A stretch of 64,000 nt of DNA from positions 2,976,001-3,040,000 of the forward strand of contig JAKULF010000001.1 in the NCBI GenBank assembly GCA_022661535.1, written 5' to 3'. Each line of letters starts with the position of its first letter. Position 1 is the stretch's first letter. A program made the translations under genes and the position numbers. The DNA is from Eutypa lata. Its lineage: Eukaryota; Ascomycota; Sordariomycetes; Xylariales; Diatrypaceae. Positions 34,701-45,803 of the stretch are shown here, in pieces. The notes under the pieces are model-generated. The model saw only the letters and a list, made by a program, of their open reading frames with translations, ran no database searches and was not told the DNA's origin.

Positions 34701-35452
34701 ACCGGCAAAGAACCCAATCGAATCCGGGGCGGAAGCATTCTAATGATGCCTAAATGACGCGACGGATGCTCAGTAATAATATCCTGAGCCTTTAGGCTTG
34801 TCTCTCCTACATCGTTCTCCCCCCTTCCCGAAACAGGTGGTTCTTCGATTAGGATATACACAGCATGGTGCAGTGGCGATTGGGGGCATTTCTTCCACTC
34901 AAGCCATGTAACTCGCTTGTTTTCGGGAATTGCCATTCTTCGGGTAGAGGCTTCAGGTCGACGACGCACATTGTCTTTGTTGGCATTCAGCAATGTCTTT
35001 GCTACCCATTCCATCATCCTTAGGTGTTTAGTTAATGTTGTTGCCCGCTTATCAACAACCTGGGATGATGGAGTATTCTGCACCTCCTCCATTGCTCTTC
35101 GTAATCTAAGACCTGCGTATCTCGGGACAAAGGGAGGCGGAACTCCTGAAACAGAGGACTCATATTCGTCTTCACTGCTACCTTCAACCTCATCGTCGGA
35201 AAGGTTATGTTCCTCGCCATTTCCGGCTTCGAGCTCTTCTGTTACTACAGACTCTGTGGACTCTCGGGGTTTCTGTTGCTAGACTATATTAGGTGGTGCA
35301 TAGCAGCGTAGATACATCAAGCTAATTCGGTGGAGGCCACTTACAGGAGATACAGAAGGCGTTGTTGTCTTTCGTTCTTGATCATTGGTAGGGCTATCAT
35401 CCGGTTGCACGGTAGGCTCTTCGGTTGAAAGGGACCCCTCAATGACAGACAT
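31761..35452 (-). CDS. AAA ATPase with DUF7025-like region; in-frame TGA at a conserved Trp
   Basis: Seven exons (35452-35345, 35278-33499, 33447-33256, 33205-33146, 33078-33031, 32972-32817, 32761-31761) read in frame over 1115 codons. A disordered acidic N-terminus precedes a large region I associate with fungal DUF7025 ATPases. The AAA core then has Walker A GVPGVGKT (703-710), Walker B LLLDEAD (757-763), sensor FLTTNKVGSFD and the arginine SRM. One TGA at 32463-32465 (codon 881) interrupts the frame exactly where this family has Trp in PVWNGRQIRNAF, at the start of the lid. The frame then continues for 233 residues, ending in a Gly/Met/Gln-rich tail with GMGxPG repeats. No intron removes the stop. 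If translated as is, an 880-residue protein would keep the ATP site but lose the lid and tail. Possible pseudogene, variant or sequencing error. Confidence 0.85.
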
Positions 35453-36277
35453 ACTGGGCAAGATCACAAAAGAGAAATACAGACGGCAATCCCTCGTAAG
35501 TGCGCTTATGGTGGGTAGCTGAGGTAATTGGAAGCGAATATTAAGTCATGACAGGCTGTCTAGTCTAGAATATTAGGAAAAGTTATGACATCAATCCTTG
35601 AGCTCAGTTCAGATTTAGGAGGTAAGAAGTAAGCAGACTTTAAAAAGCACTTGGTGCGTATTACTGGTAGTGTTTGTGGAAGGATGGCGACATGTCGGGT
35701 GCTTTACCCGGACAAGACACCCCGACGTAGTATCTGACCACCCAAACAGGGTCTTTCCCGACAACCCAGCCATTCCGAAGAGGACCCGGGCAGCAAAAAA
35801 AGGGGTCCCCATACAATATACAATGACATTAATTGGTTGTCACACGGCATGATCACACGGTCACTCTGCATATATGAATATGAGATGTTATCTTTGCCCA
35901 ATAGCAAATCATAAGGGCGCATTGTCGAAATTTAGCCTCCGAAGATGCTAAATGCGCTTTATCTATGGAAAATCAAAACTACTTTCACTGTATATGATAT
36001 CGTATTGCCAAAAGTTGGGGATCGTTTTCAGGGTTCAGGAAACTTAATATATTGCCAGGAGTCTAGCTCTATGTCGGAAATATCTAACTACATCGGTTGA
36101 TATCCGGCTGCAAACGCCTAAATAGTGACGCCTGACACAGCAATCCTCTGTTTGACCTGGTGGCTCCAAAGCCACTGCTTTGCCATACCATCTTAATTCC
36201 CCCACATAAGCGCAATTCCATAAGATTGAGAATAATACCAATACAATAATACAACTTTATTGGAATTTAACACAATA
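35453..36277. promoter_or_regulatory. Divergent promoter region, AAA gene and DUF7708-type gene
   Basis: About 825 bases between divergent starts. Short open frames here have no recognisable content. Promoters for both genes are expected but no sites are identified. Confidence 0.45.
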
Positions 36278-38197
36278 ATGTCTGCATCTGTCACTACATT
36301 CATGGAGAAGAAAGCTCCACAACTTGACCCAAGTTGGCAGATCTCAGCGACGAATAAATTTGTTGAAAATCAACGAAAATCGTCTCAGCAGTGAGTAGAT
36401 TTAATTTTTGATCATCGTATCGAAGACAACCGTATTGACCTGGCTTACTCTTGCGGCACCTTATGACTAGGGCTCATGAAAGGACAAAATCGTTCAAAAG
36501 CCTTGTTGCTGTTTTCATCAAGCATACCAAGCAAAAAGACCTGAGATCATTCGATGTGAATCGTGTCTTCTGCTGGGGGGATGTTAAGACAATGGCATCG
36601 GATGCGATGGAGCGAGACGAGAACAAAGCAAAATGGCATCGAAACCCTTTCCGAACTGCGGGGCGGTCACTTCAACGAAATGCCTCTAATTTCGAACTGC
36701 TTGTTGAATTCCTACCGAACAATGAATTCACAGCAATTCTTTGCGGGGCTTTAACTCTAGTTTTTTGCGTGAGTGCCTTTACCCTGCCGGAACTATTACA
36801 ACTCTAGCTCTCGCATCCTCATGCTAACTTTATCGTGATGATAAGGCTGCAAGATGTCTAGAAGAAGCCAGGTCGAAAATATTCCGTTGTCTCGAAAGCC
36901 TCCCTGGAATCATTAGGAATACCGAAGAATATGTTGATATATACGACGATGATCCTAAGATTTGGGCGGCCGCAGAAGATCTCTACCTTGGAATCCTTGA
37001 CGGCGTTGAGGGGATGCTTCAGTGGATCGACAAGTCTGCGTTCGGTATATACATCTTACCTCAAGCTTTCCAAACCTACAGGACTAACCCCAGTGTCTGT
37101 ACTAGAACATGCTTGGAAATCGCTTGTCTTCTCCGCTACATACAACCAGGATTTGGAGGAGAACTTCATTAAGAAAGGTATTGAGGACAGAGTGGCCCAG
37201 TTCCGTGAAGTTGTCCTGGTTAGCCTACATAGGCAGGCTAGACAAGAAGCAAATTCGATCCGGGCACTTGTGACTCAACTCAACTACCTTGTTGACTATG
37301 CTCAATGGAAAGCTGGTATGTCATTAAACTCCATATTGTTGATTAGATCGAACGATAGGGACAAAGACTAACCTCCGTGCTTCAGACAATCCGCACGCGG
37401 TTGTCCTATTCAGAACTTCATTTATTACTCTTGACCAACTGCGAAGTATTATCAATGTTGACCCAGTTACAACTCAGCAGAGCATAGAGGTTGCTATCCT
37501 TGACGCTCAAAACGCATGCCCACTGAGCCTCATTAACCACACTATGCACATTTTAAGGAATCCTAAGTTCGGCATGTGGCTGCAGTCCAACATGTCTCAT
37601 ATACTGCTGATTAACGGGAGAATGCAGCTCACCCCTGAACAAGAGGCCGCTTCCCCTCTAACGATAATCGCCTGCTTGCTCTCCACTAACATCGTCGGAA
37701 AATCAGGTCAGTGTTTATCGTTAACTTATCTCTGCGGTCAGCACAGTCCCCCAGAGAATCCCCTTCAAGGACCGGGCGGCATGCTCCGTTGCCTCAACTC
37801 ACAACTCGCGGAAACCATCACGCAAGAGAAAGCTGATCTCTCTGCTATCGATTTAACGTTTGTGGAGGGCATCAAGGCGCAAGATGTGGCAACCCTTTAC
37901 AAATTGTTCAAACTACTGCTCTTCTCCACAACCCAGCAGGTCATCTTCGTTATCATAGATGGTATTTCCATCATGGAAGAAGGGCCTTTGGCTCAAGATT
38001 TTGGGAACGTAGTGGTGTCCTTAAGTGATCTTGTAAACGAGTTAAACAGGCTTAACACGGGACGCATAATCAAGGTTCTGCTCACTAACCCGTCTACTAG
38101 CATTTATGGACACCGTTGGCTGCCGGAGGAATGCATCCTCGAGATGGATGATGTTGAGGAATGGATGGATCCTCCTATTAACGCTGAAGATCTTTGA
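36278..38197 (+). CDS. DUF7708-type fungal protein (STAND-like accessory family)
   Basis: Five exons (36278-36390, 36471-36768, 36846-37044, 37106-37315, 37386-38197) give 543 residues in consistent frame. The N-terminal half has the pattern I know from fungal DUF7708 domains: RNPFRTAGRSLQ, LLVEFLPNNEFTAILCGALTLVF, then LPGIIRNTEEYVDIYDDDPKIW and LYLGILDGVEGMLQWIDKSAF. The second half has an alpha/beta look, with SPLTIIACLLSTNIVGKS, a GPGGMLRCLNSQL helix and a hydrophobic strand ending in acid, VIFVIIDGISIME, like a Walker B. The GKS does not have a full P-loop spacing, so nucleotide binding is uncertain. Relatives are often fused to ankyrin or WD repeats in proteins thought to act in allorecognition or defence; this copy has no repeat domain. 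Function unknown. Confidence 0.8.
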
Positions 38198-39840
38198 ATG
38201 CGAAATTTTAGAGGTCCGTTTATAGTTGAAGGCTATACATAGACAACATAATTATGCTTTTCGTTGGTCTCGTTATCATCGGCTATCTAAACGACGAGGA
38301 CGATTTGGAGCTACGGGTATGGCAGTTCGTGTTTTCTACATCCCATGTTTTCCTTCCTATAGACATGATCTTCGTTTGCTTGACAAGAGAGCTGCAAATA
38401 GGACGGGGAGCTACCGCACAGTCAGAAACACTAGGTAATTTTGCGAAGATACTGGTTTCTAGGACTGGCCGTCAACACCATTCTGTAGTCCTAGGCTCTT
38501 AGTTGTCTGGTCTCATTAGCAGTTGGTACGTGGGCTATGGTATCATACTCACACAGCAGCGAGAACCCAGTAGGTAGTTCCTAAAGATTCGAATAGGGGG
38601 GTAGATACCCCTATAAGTGGTCCGTGCATCTATCCCTACCTTCAGCATACCATTTTATATTAGTACGACACCCCTATAGCCACTATAGCTCTAAGTGACG
38701 TACTTAATCTCACGTAATCCCTATAATAACCAACCCGTTATTCGGTTGAGTGGTTATACCTATATTCTGTATTTAGCTGTTACCTCAAGGGGGAACCCCC
38801 TTAAGCAACCTGCAGGGGTTTAAATCCCTGCAGCTCACCTAATTCCTAGAGATCTTGCAGGCTACCACTGCATCCTAGCACTTGCACAGCGCACTAAAAC
38901 CATCGAGCGCCTAGATATTATTGTCCGCCGACCAAGCTAAGCTTTTCTTAGAGCTTAACCTAGCCACAGGTCATGACGAAGTCGTCCAGGTGAATCACCT
39001 ACCGAACCCACTTCTCGCCATTCACCTTTTCCCAGTCCTCAAAGACCCAAATTCTCCTCATCAGCCTGGTCGCTTGGCAATATCTATAAGATGGCCGGAT
39101 CAATCTATAAGTCTCGCACGTGTGCACATCACATAGTAGTCCCAATCATTGCCTGATCTCGCTGTCCAGGATAGCACCGATTATAAACAAGCCTGAGGGG
39201 CAACGGATCCATGGCGGGAGACTATGGATGAGCTTGGCTTTACCTGAGTTGGCGATATTATTCAAGAATTACGCAGATAGCTACTAGTATCGGGACGAGT
39301 AAAAGCAGGCTATGACAGTATTTATGTCCATTGTCCTATCAATCTTATACCGCTAATTCGTTGAAAAGGGGACATAGTAGATGTTAATGCCGAGATATGT
39401 TTTTTATGCGTCAGTAGCGCTCATTTCTTAAGAAACTTTATTCATACGTAAGATCCCCTTTCTAGTTGTCAATGAAAAACGTTAGAAACGCGGAATGCCG
39501 CCGGTATCGAGTATGCGAAGAGCAGACATAAATAAGCTTGCATGGTGGCTTACGAAGTTGAAAGGGGCTAAACTACTATCTAAATAATGAGAAGTGATAT
39601 CTCATAACAATTCAATCTTTCCAAAGCCTTTAGCTTGAGCCTCTATATTTAGCTATTAAAAGCGATAATATTTTAGGACTCAGACTATCCGAGCGTCTTT
39701 GGGACATATCACAGGATATTTATTATCACTGATTATTTTCATTGGCGGAAAAATAAAAGTTATCAATACCAGAAAACTACAACTAATTTCACAACCCCGT
39801 GCACCAACGATCGTCTATGACTATGATGTTAAGTATGTTG
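38198..39840. other. Intergenic with possible mobile-element debris
   Basis: About 1.6 kb between the DUF7708-type gene and the dehydrogenase. It contains the tRNA-like element at about 38741-38850 and short frames without starts (for example 38921-39136) that may be fragments of a repeat. No intact gene was seen. Confidence 0.45.
38741..38850 (+). mobile_element. tRNA-like pol III element (class II tRNA relic or SINE head)
   Basis: An A-box-like string CGGTTGAGTGG at 38743-38753 and a B-box-like GGTTTAAATCC at 38817-38827 differ from the tRNA consensus by C-to-T-type changes. Between them AAGGGGGAACCCCCTT forms a hairpin in the position of a long variable arm, as in Ser/Leu tRNAs. The B-box lies in a perfect 8-bp stem (CTGCAGGG/CCCTGCAG). 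No matching 5' acceptor strand is found, so this is not a normal tRNA gene; it may be a tRNA pseudogene or the head of a SINE. Confidence 0.4.
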
Positions 39841-40984
39841 TTACTCGCTCAAACCTGTCAATTTCAAGCTTTCAGTCCAAAGTCTCTTCTCCGTCGGCGG
39901 ATCAAAAGCCTGAACAGCATAACCGCCAGAGTAATAAGGCGCATCTGGCGGGGTGAGCTCAGCTTCGGCAACTTCATCAAGATAAATCCCTCCTTTACCC
40001 TCCAATTCCTTGGCTGTAGCAGCCCAAACGGTGGTGGCCGCGCCTTGGGCGGGATTCTTTAAATTACTAGAGATACCTGGGTCTGCAAGGATATCATCGG
40101 TGGTAGGTAGGTACCTCACCAGAGGCGTGATGATACCTCCTGGGTGTAAGCTCAACCCCCGGAGGTTTTGGGACTGGTATCTCCGGTCTAGCTCGTTGGC
40201 GAAATGGATATTGGCAAGCTTAGACTGGTTGTAGGCTCCCAGCGGGGTATACTCAGTACTTTCGAAGTCGAGATCATCGAAATTGATTTTGCCTCCCCGA
40301 TGGGCAGCAGAGGCTACCGATACGACCCGGGAGTTGAAGGAGGGGCTTGCCGATGATAGAAGGGCATCCTTTACTAGATTGAAGAGGTAGAAGTGGGCTA
40401 AAGAGAGGTTAATTTCTTGTAATACATATGACGATCACATATAGTGTAGTACGTACAAAGATGGTTTGTGCCAAGCTGTAACTCAAATCCATCTTGAGTT
40501 TTCCCCTTGGGACAGGCCATGATTCCTAAAAAGTGGTAAGCGGGATCCAAGAAAGTCAACACCCAATATCTCATCCCATGTATGATCACTTACCAGCATT
40601 GTTGATCAGGACATTGAGCTTATTGCTGCTCTTGCGAAGAAACTCTTCCGCCCCGGCTCGGACGCTTTCCAGTGAGCCCAGGTCCATTTGAATAACTTCG
40701 ACATTTCCAGGTTTTCCGTCCGCCAAGATCTCTTCGGCAACCTGCTTGCCCTTGGCGACATCTCGAGCGGTTATGAAGATGTCGGCCCCTGTCAGATGAA
40801 TGGCCTTGGCCGTCTCAGGCCCGAGTCCACCAGGCGAGCAGCCCGTGATGAGAACAACTCTATCAGTCCATGAGGGGCTCGCAACAAGGCCCTGATCTTC
40901 TATGATCTGAATAGCTGTCGGACGGGCATCTCCTGGGCCTTGCAGATTCTTATGCTGTTCAAGGTAAGGGGCGAGGCGTGCCAT
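39841..40984 (-). CDS. Short-chain dehydrogenase/reductase
   Basis: NAD(P)-dependent oxidoreductase of the classical SDR fold, 338 residues from three exons (40984-40594, 40525-40457, 40397-39841). The cofactor motif is TGCSPGGLG (47-55), NNAG ends at residue 131 across the first splice junction, the catalytic Ser is S183 in VSVASAAH, and the YNQSK motif gives Y209 and K213. The layout matches WW-domain oxidoreductase/retinol-dehydrogenase-like fungal SDRs. The start is the ATG at 40984. It is divergent from the SnoaL-like gene 1.7 kb away. It is complete, and could be a tailoring enzyme, but substrate is unknown. Confidence 0.92.
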
Positions 40985-42725
40985 CTTGATAATAGTAGAA
41001 TGATGAGAGAGGAAATTACTGAAGACTAAAATTCAGATATATGATCCTTGGCTTCTTTTATGCTTTTTTTTTTAGGGGTGATGGGTTACTAAGCCAAGAA
41101 GTGTTTGGCGGAGTGCAGTCCTCCCGAGCCTCAATTATCTCTCCGAATGGAAGTCACCGGGCTACTATTTCCACGAATATAAGTAGTTGGCTCGGACACA
41201 AACGAACCAACGCATCGGCGATAACAACTGCTTTACTAATCATGCGTTATTCGCAAGTGTCGCCGACGCTTCACTGATTGATTCTTGGGACTTAATACTC
41301 AATTTCATCCCAATCGTGGGTGTAGCGATGTTAAAGTAGTAGGCTTCGGTAAACCCGGTCACATGGTAGGTATAAATCCTCGTCATGTTTGATGGCCTAA
41401 ACCTGCCTATTTTTCAAAGATTACAAACAATACCTAAAATAATCATGTACTTTCAAATATTGGCAATTTCTGGTGTATCACAATCATGTAGCTGGCACTC
41501 ACATTTACCCGGCTCTCATCGGCACCTACCTGCCAGTATGAATTTTGAAGCTATTCGCACATAAAGGTGGTTGCAAGCAGCTTGTAATAATGGCAGCTTC
41601 GATAACACTTCTGACACGGTCTTCATCCACGAACCCAGGGCTTAGAATATATTCATCTGCATGAGCTATTAAGAACCGTATAGGAGTAGATAAAAACCCC
41701 AGAAAGATGTCGTATTCAATTAGGTTGTGGCACTTATGATGCTGATCACCTGACCACCCCTGGCGCTCTACAACCTCAAAAGGGTTATATCTGCTTCTAA
41801 TCCCCTTTTTTATGTAAACTCGTTGATTCGGCTGTATGATTACGACGTAATAAGTTATAAAGTCCTACATATTAGCCCCTAGCTAGAGTATTATTTACAA
41901 GTGGCATCATGGTAAGAGTGATGCTAATCACTGATTACTTTTTCAACTTGCAAACCGATTACCTTTTCGGATACCTACTGCCATGTGCCACCATCTGCCA
42001 TCACTTACAAGAACCCAGTTAAGTCTGCCCCTTAATCTAACTTACTTCGCTATAAGATCTAGCACCCACTCCTCAGCTGCCACCACCTACCTACCACCAC
42101 CACCATATAACTACTACAACCCATATTGCAACAACGCAATATAGCTATAAAAGCTTGCCGTATCACTTAGGTAATTACATACTAGTCGGGTTAGATCACA
42201 ACAATTTCTAGTTAAAAAACCTATAAGTAAAGATAGCGAAAGCAATGGCAACTGTGTAGTGGTAATGAAAGGGTGTTGGTAGCAATTAGAGTTAAGGGTG
42301 GATGCTAGTTCCTATAACTAAATCATATCAGATAGTAATGAATGGTGGCAGAGGCCGGAAAAGGTAATCAATAGCTAGCATCACTCTATGGTGGCATCTA
42401 ATAGTTTATATGAAGCTATTTTCAACCAATAATAAGTAAATGGGCAATATACAGCCACATACTAGAAATAATGGAACTTTACATTTAACTCAACCATTAT
42501 TAAATGGACACTTGTTCATGATAATTTTATTTTATTTTTAAACATCTTGAAATCGGCGGACAAAAGCTACGAAGGTAAATACAAGTTGATATTCGGAAAT
42601 AAGACTTCTAAATCCGAAAATTCCGTAACTATTAAAGCATGCTTTTCTATTTTAAACTATCCCTCAATAGTGAGCGTCTGCTTTTCCATCTGTCTTTATA
42701 CCCAAATCACGACAAAACAGACGCC
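40985..42725. other. Intergenic between SDR and SnoaL-like gene
   Basis: About 1.7 kb of AT-leaning DNA with ACC/CCA-rich patches near 42060-42120. It contains a possible MITE relic at about 41901-42399. No gene was supported. Confidence 0.5.
41901..42399. mobile_element. Possible MITE relic with imperfect terminal inverted repeats
   Basis: The left end GTGGCATCATGG followed by GAGTGATGCTA is mirrored at the right end by TAGCATCACTC followed by TATGGTGGCATC. Further in, GATTACC near 41958 pairs with GGTAATC near 42363. The repeats are imperfect with small gaps, and no clear target duplication is seen. The interior has no coding potential. This fits a decayed non-autonomous DNA transposon of about 500 bp. 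Confidence 0.35.
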
Positions 42726-43154
42726 ATGTCGCCACTGCGTGACCAACTGTGGCAAACCGCCAAAACAGCTTTCGAAAGATACGGGGAGATGACTCCCGAA
42801 TCTGTCATCGCCTGCCGTAGCCCCGAGTGCGTGCATCGCATGTTTCCTACCTCAGCCAGCATCCCAGAACGCACCAACAAGGAATATTCGGATTTCGTGA
42901 TGGAACTGAAGAAGATGGTGCCTAATATGCGACTTATCATCCAAGACGATTTCGAGCCGTTAATCGACGAGACCACTCGTCAGGTCATAGCCCACCTGAA
43001 GTCAGCAGGTGATACTACACTTGGGCCCATCGAGGCTGAATATTTTATGGCACTGAAAATGAACGAGGATGGAACGCAGATTGTTGAGTTCGTGGAGTTT
43101 ATTGATACGGCTTATACAATGGATTTTATCAAGAGGGCTGGACTGAAGGTGTAG
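42726..43154 (+). CDS. SnoaL/NTF2-like protein
   Basis: An intronless gene of 142 residues with the small cone-shaped NTF2/SnoaL fold pattern. An N-terminal helix (LRDQLWQTAKTAFERYGEM) is followed by RSPECVHRMFP, a helix (NKEYSDFVMELKKMVPNM) and beta-strands ending in IVEFVEFIDTAYTMDFIKRAG. The motif IxEFxDTAYxxxF is typical of fungal SnoaL-like proteins. In metabolite clusters (for example Trt14/AusH-type isomerases) relatives act as cyclases or isomerases, but many solo copies have no known role. The start is ATG 42726; an upstream in-frame extension from 42639 lacks the family look. Neighbours SDR and MFS are consistent with small-molecule metabolism. Confidence 0.83.
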   Translation: MSPLRDQLWQTAKTAFERYGEMTPESVIACRSPECVHRMFPTSASIPERTNKEYSDFVMELKKMVPNMRLIIQDDFEPLIDETTRQVIAHLKSAGDTTLGPIEAEYFMALKMNEDGTQIVEFVEFIDTAYTMDFIKRAGLKV

Positions 43155-43649
43155 CGTAGCTTTGTTGTGTGTGATGGTGCTACAAATGTATGCATCCCGT
43201 TTTCTGTTGCGGGTAGTATCCCTGCTCGCATATCTTTGACAATGAAAGAAAGGTACTACATACTCAATTTGACTAGTTACATTTGCTTTACCCAACATCG
43301 CTGGCCGAAGGGTGCTCCCAGAAAACCCTTCCATAGCGACGTTCGCTAATTTCTACACGCGCTGCGTAGCCTTGAGGCAGGTTTAACAGCATTGAATAAT
43401 ATGGCACTATGCCTTTATGCTGAAAGTAGCTACAACTAATGGGGAAGGTTGGAACATCATATGAATTTTCAACCTAAAATGTAGAACAATAATGGCATAA
43501 GACCATGATATCAATAATCAGATAATGCTAGTCTAAATCCCATGATGCTAGTAACAGAAACCACACGGCAACGCCAGTCTATATGCTGTATAATTATAAA
43601 ACACATTATTGTAAAAACTACCCTTATCCAGCTACTTTCCCCCTGTTTC
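43155..43649. other. Intergenic between convergent genes
   Basis: This holds 3' flanks of the SnoaL-like and the secreted protein genes. No feature was recognised. Confidence 0.45.
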
Positions 43650-44426
43650 TTAACACCAGTAGTCAACAGACATTCCGATAGTATCGCTCGGCACCATGTA
43701 AATCTCATCCAGACTACCGCTGCTGAAGGTTTCCATCTTAGCGCTGAAAGCTAGAACCTCGGCGCAGGGCATCACGGCGGACGATTGTTTCGTCTGGCCG
43801 AGGTACTGGGACTTGTCGTCCCAGCCACCCATGGACGGCGTGAAACTCGCGGCGTCCTCCGTCTCGAACTGCTGCACGAAGCTGTAGGACGGCGCCTCTT
43901 TCGGCACGGGAAACCCGGGGAGTAGGGTAAACTTGATGTAGCCGCCGCCCTCGACCTCGAACTGCGTCTCCGGCTGTAGGTCCATGTACCAGTTGAGCTT
44001 GCAGATCCGGGCCCGCGACACGTCGATGCCCTCGAAGACCAGCACCTGCTCCAGGTTGAAGCCGTCCGACCGCGACGTGTCGTTGACCACGTGGATTATG
44101 GTCTTTTCGCTGTACCGCTCGTTGGGGGCCTTGGGGTTGGTGCTCCAGTAGCTCGAGGGCATAACCCTCAGGCCTGCCTCCTTTATGTCGTCCGTGGGGC
44201 AGGCAGGGGCAGGGGTGGGTGCGGATCCATCCTGTGTCGTGCAGGCATCGTAGTTGAAGCACCCGTCTACGTCGCCGCACTTGGAATACCATGTACCGGC
44301 CTCACATTCCTGCCAACGGGGTTGCATAACTGATGATGATGATGACGGGTTTTGGGTCGCTGGGGCGGCCAGGACAGCCGCGGTGATGTAGACCGCAGAG
44401 GCAAAAATTCGGTTTATGGAAGACAT
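43650..44426 (-). CDS. Secreted protein, But2-C-terminal-domain-like
   Basis: A single exon of 258 residues. It begins with a signal peptide (about residues 1-20, SSINRIFASAVYITAAVLAA), then a Ser-rich linker, a short cysteine-rich stretch (QECEAGTWYSKCGDVDGCFNYDACT) and a Pro/Thr hinge. The C-terminal 170 residues look like a beta-sandwich with SSYWSTNPKAPNERYSE near the start, CKLNWYMDL in the middle and a terminal Cys (VDYWC). This layout resembles fungal secreted proteins carrying the But2 C-terminal domain; I hold that assignment loosely. Codon use in the centre is clearly GC-richer at third positions than neighbours. Confidence 0.72.
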   Translation of the reverse strand: MSSINRIFASAVYITAAVLAAPATQNPSSSSSVMQPRWQECEAGTWYSKCGDVDGCFNYDACTTQDGSAPTPAPACPTDDIKEAGLRVMPSSYWSTNPKAPNERYSEKTIIHVVNDTSRSDGFNLEQVLVFEGIDVSRARICKLNWYMDLQPETQFEVEGGGYIKFTLLPGFPVPKEAPSYSFVQQFETEDAASFTPSMGGWDDKSQYLGQTKQSSAVMPCAEVLAFSAKMETFSSGSLDEIYMVPSDTIGMSVDYWC

Positions 44427-45803
44427 GATGGAAAGTTAAGTGATATGAGTGACTCGTAGTTTGTATATGCGTGGATGGCTTTTAAGGGTAGGTGATAAGT
44501 TATTAATGATGATGTATGATGCGATGTGTGTATAGATGGATGATGCTATGAAAAGACTCTCTATTCCCACGGACATCACGAGTATTAAATACTTCAACAT
44601 GAAAGCTAGAAGCTAAGCCTAACACAAAGTGAGATTTGATATTTAACATTCAGTGGCTAAATTTAGGGTGGAAGTCCGAGTCGAGGCGGACGCTGAATGC
44701 GATGCGGCCGCTGGTGCCCCTTGCGCCTCCAGCTAACCAACGCTGCTCAGCCTACTTGGTGTAGTTCTAAGCCTAGGCGCAGAATGGAGGCCAAGGAGAT
44801 GCCAAGCAACACAGGATCTACTTAGCTCTTCAGCTCATCATTCGAGTCGTGACAACGAAGCACTGTGGAGGACAACCTCAACTAACCTTTGGGCATTATG
44901 AATGTTGGGTAGAGCGCACGCCAGTAGTTAAGTACCTACTTAGTATCTACGCCAAAGTGTAGAAACTCAGCTAATAACAACGGTTAGACTGCCTGGATCG
45001 CGAGTTATATTCTAGGAATCCTGCGGAAACGTATAAAGGCGGATCCAACACAAATGCTGTTGCAGTAGTTAGGTTTAGGAGCTGATATTGTCGACGAGGC
45101 AAGAAGCGACGTCGAAGTGCGATGGGTTCTTGAATGCAGCGGATAGCTCCATGTGTTTGTTTTGTTTTGTCGGTTATGGGGGTCTGCCAACGATGTGGCA
45201 GTGTGGGTGCGCTTAACCCACCAATAAGGCTATTCCTTGACTAGCAATCGGGTGTTGCACCCGAATAAGCTCCCCTTTGGGTTATAATATTAGAAGTTTA
45301 GCAAGTGCTCTTGTAGTGAAAGACGTACACCGGCATGTTTATCTTGCGGTGAGTACCAACATAATGAAGCAAACAAATGCTTTCTCATGGTATAATTGTA
45401 GCCTCCATAAGCTCCAGCTTGTAGGCACGCTACAACAGGTCGTCAGCGCCGGGGGGTTGCGTTGAGGTCGTGCTATGTCGCTGGCAGCTGTTAGCTTGTG
45501 GCATTAGCTGCGGAACGATTTTTCAACAGCTGTATTATATTAGTGGCAGCTGCAGCAGCTAAGTGAGCAAACTGAACTTGGTCTCCATACACATATCATT
45601 GGATTCAATGATAAGTTAAGGTAGGAAAATCCCCGGACATGATTAAATCTCAGCACCTGATAGCATCAAAGATGATGTTACGAGGAGCGATAACATTATT
45701 AAGAACGTCTTGACACCAATGGGATGCGCCGCCAGTGCCAAGCCCCTAGCTTACCCCAGCGTTGCAATGGTCCACTGTAACTACGTAGGTCACCAGCGCC
45801 GTA
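44427..45803. promoter_or_regulatory. Divergent intergenic region, secreted protein and MFS genes
   Basis: About 1.4 kb between divergent starts. It holds CAGCTG-rich patches near 45480-45560 and a short hairpin (CGGGTG/CACCCG) near 45249-45263. No gene was supported. Confidence 0.45.

Noticed and set aside
37680..37705. P-loop (VGKS) in the DUF7708-type protein
   Set aside because: The preceding residues lack the GxxxxGK spacing, so I treat nucleotide binding as unproven.
38921..39136. 71-codon open frame after the tRNA-like element
   Set aside because: No ATG start and no recognisable domain; could be transposon debris but not supportable as a gene.
43738..44292. 184-codon frame overlapping the But2-like gene
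   Set aside because: It is out of frame with a clear secreted protein, is Arg/Gly-rich, and results from high GC at third codon positions.
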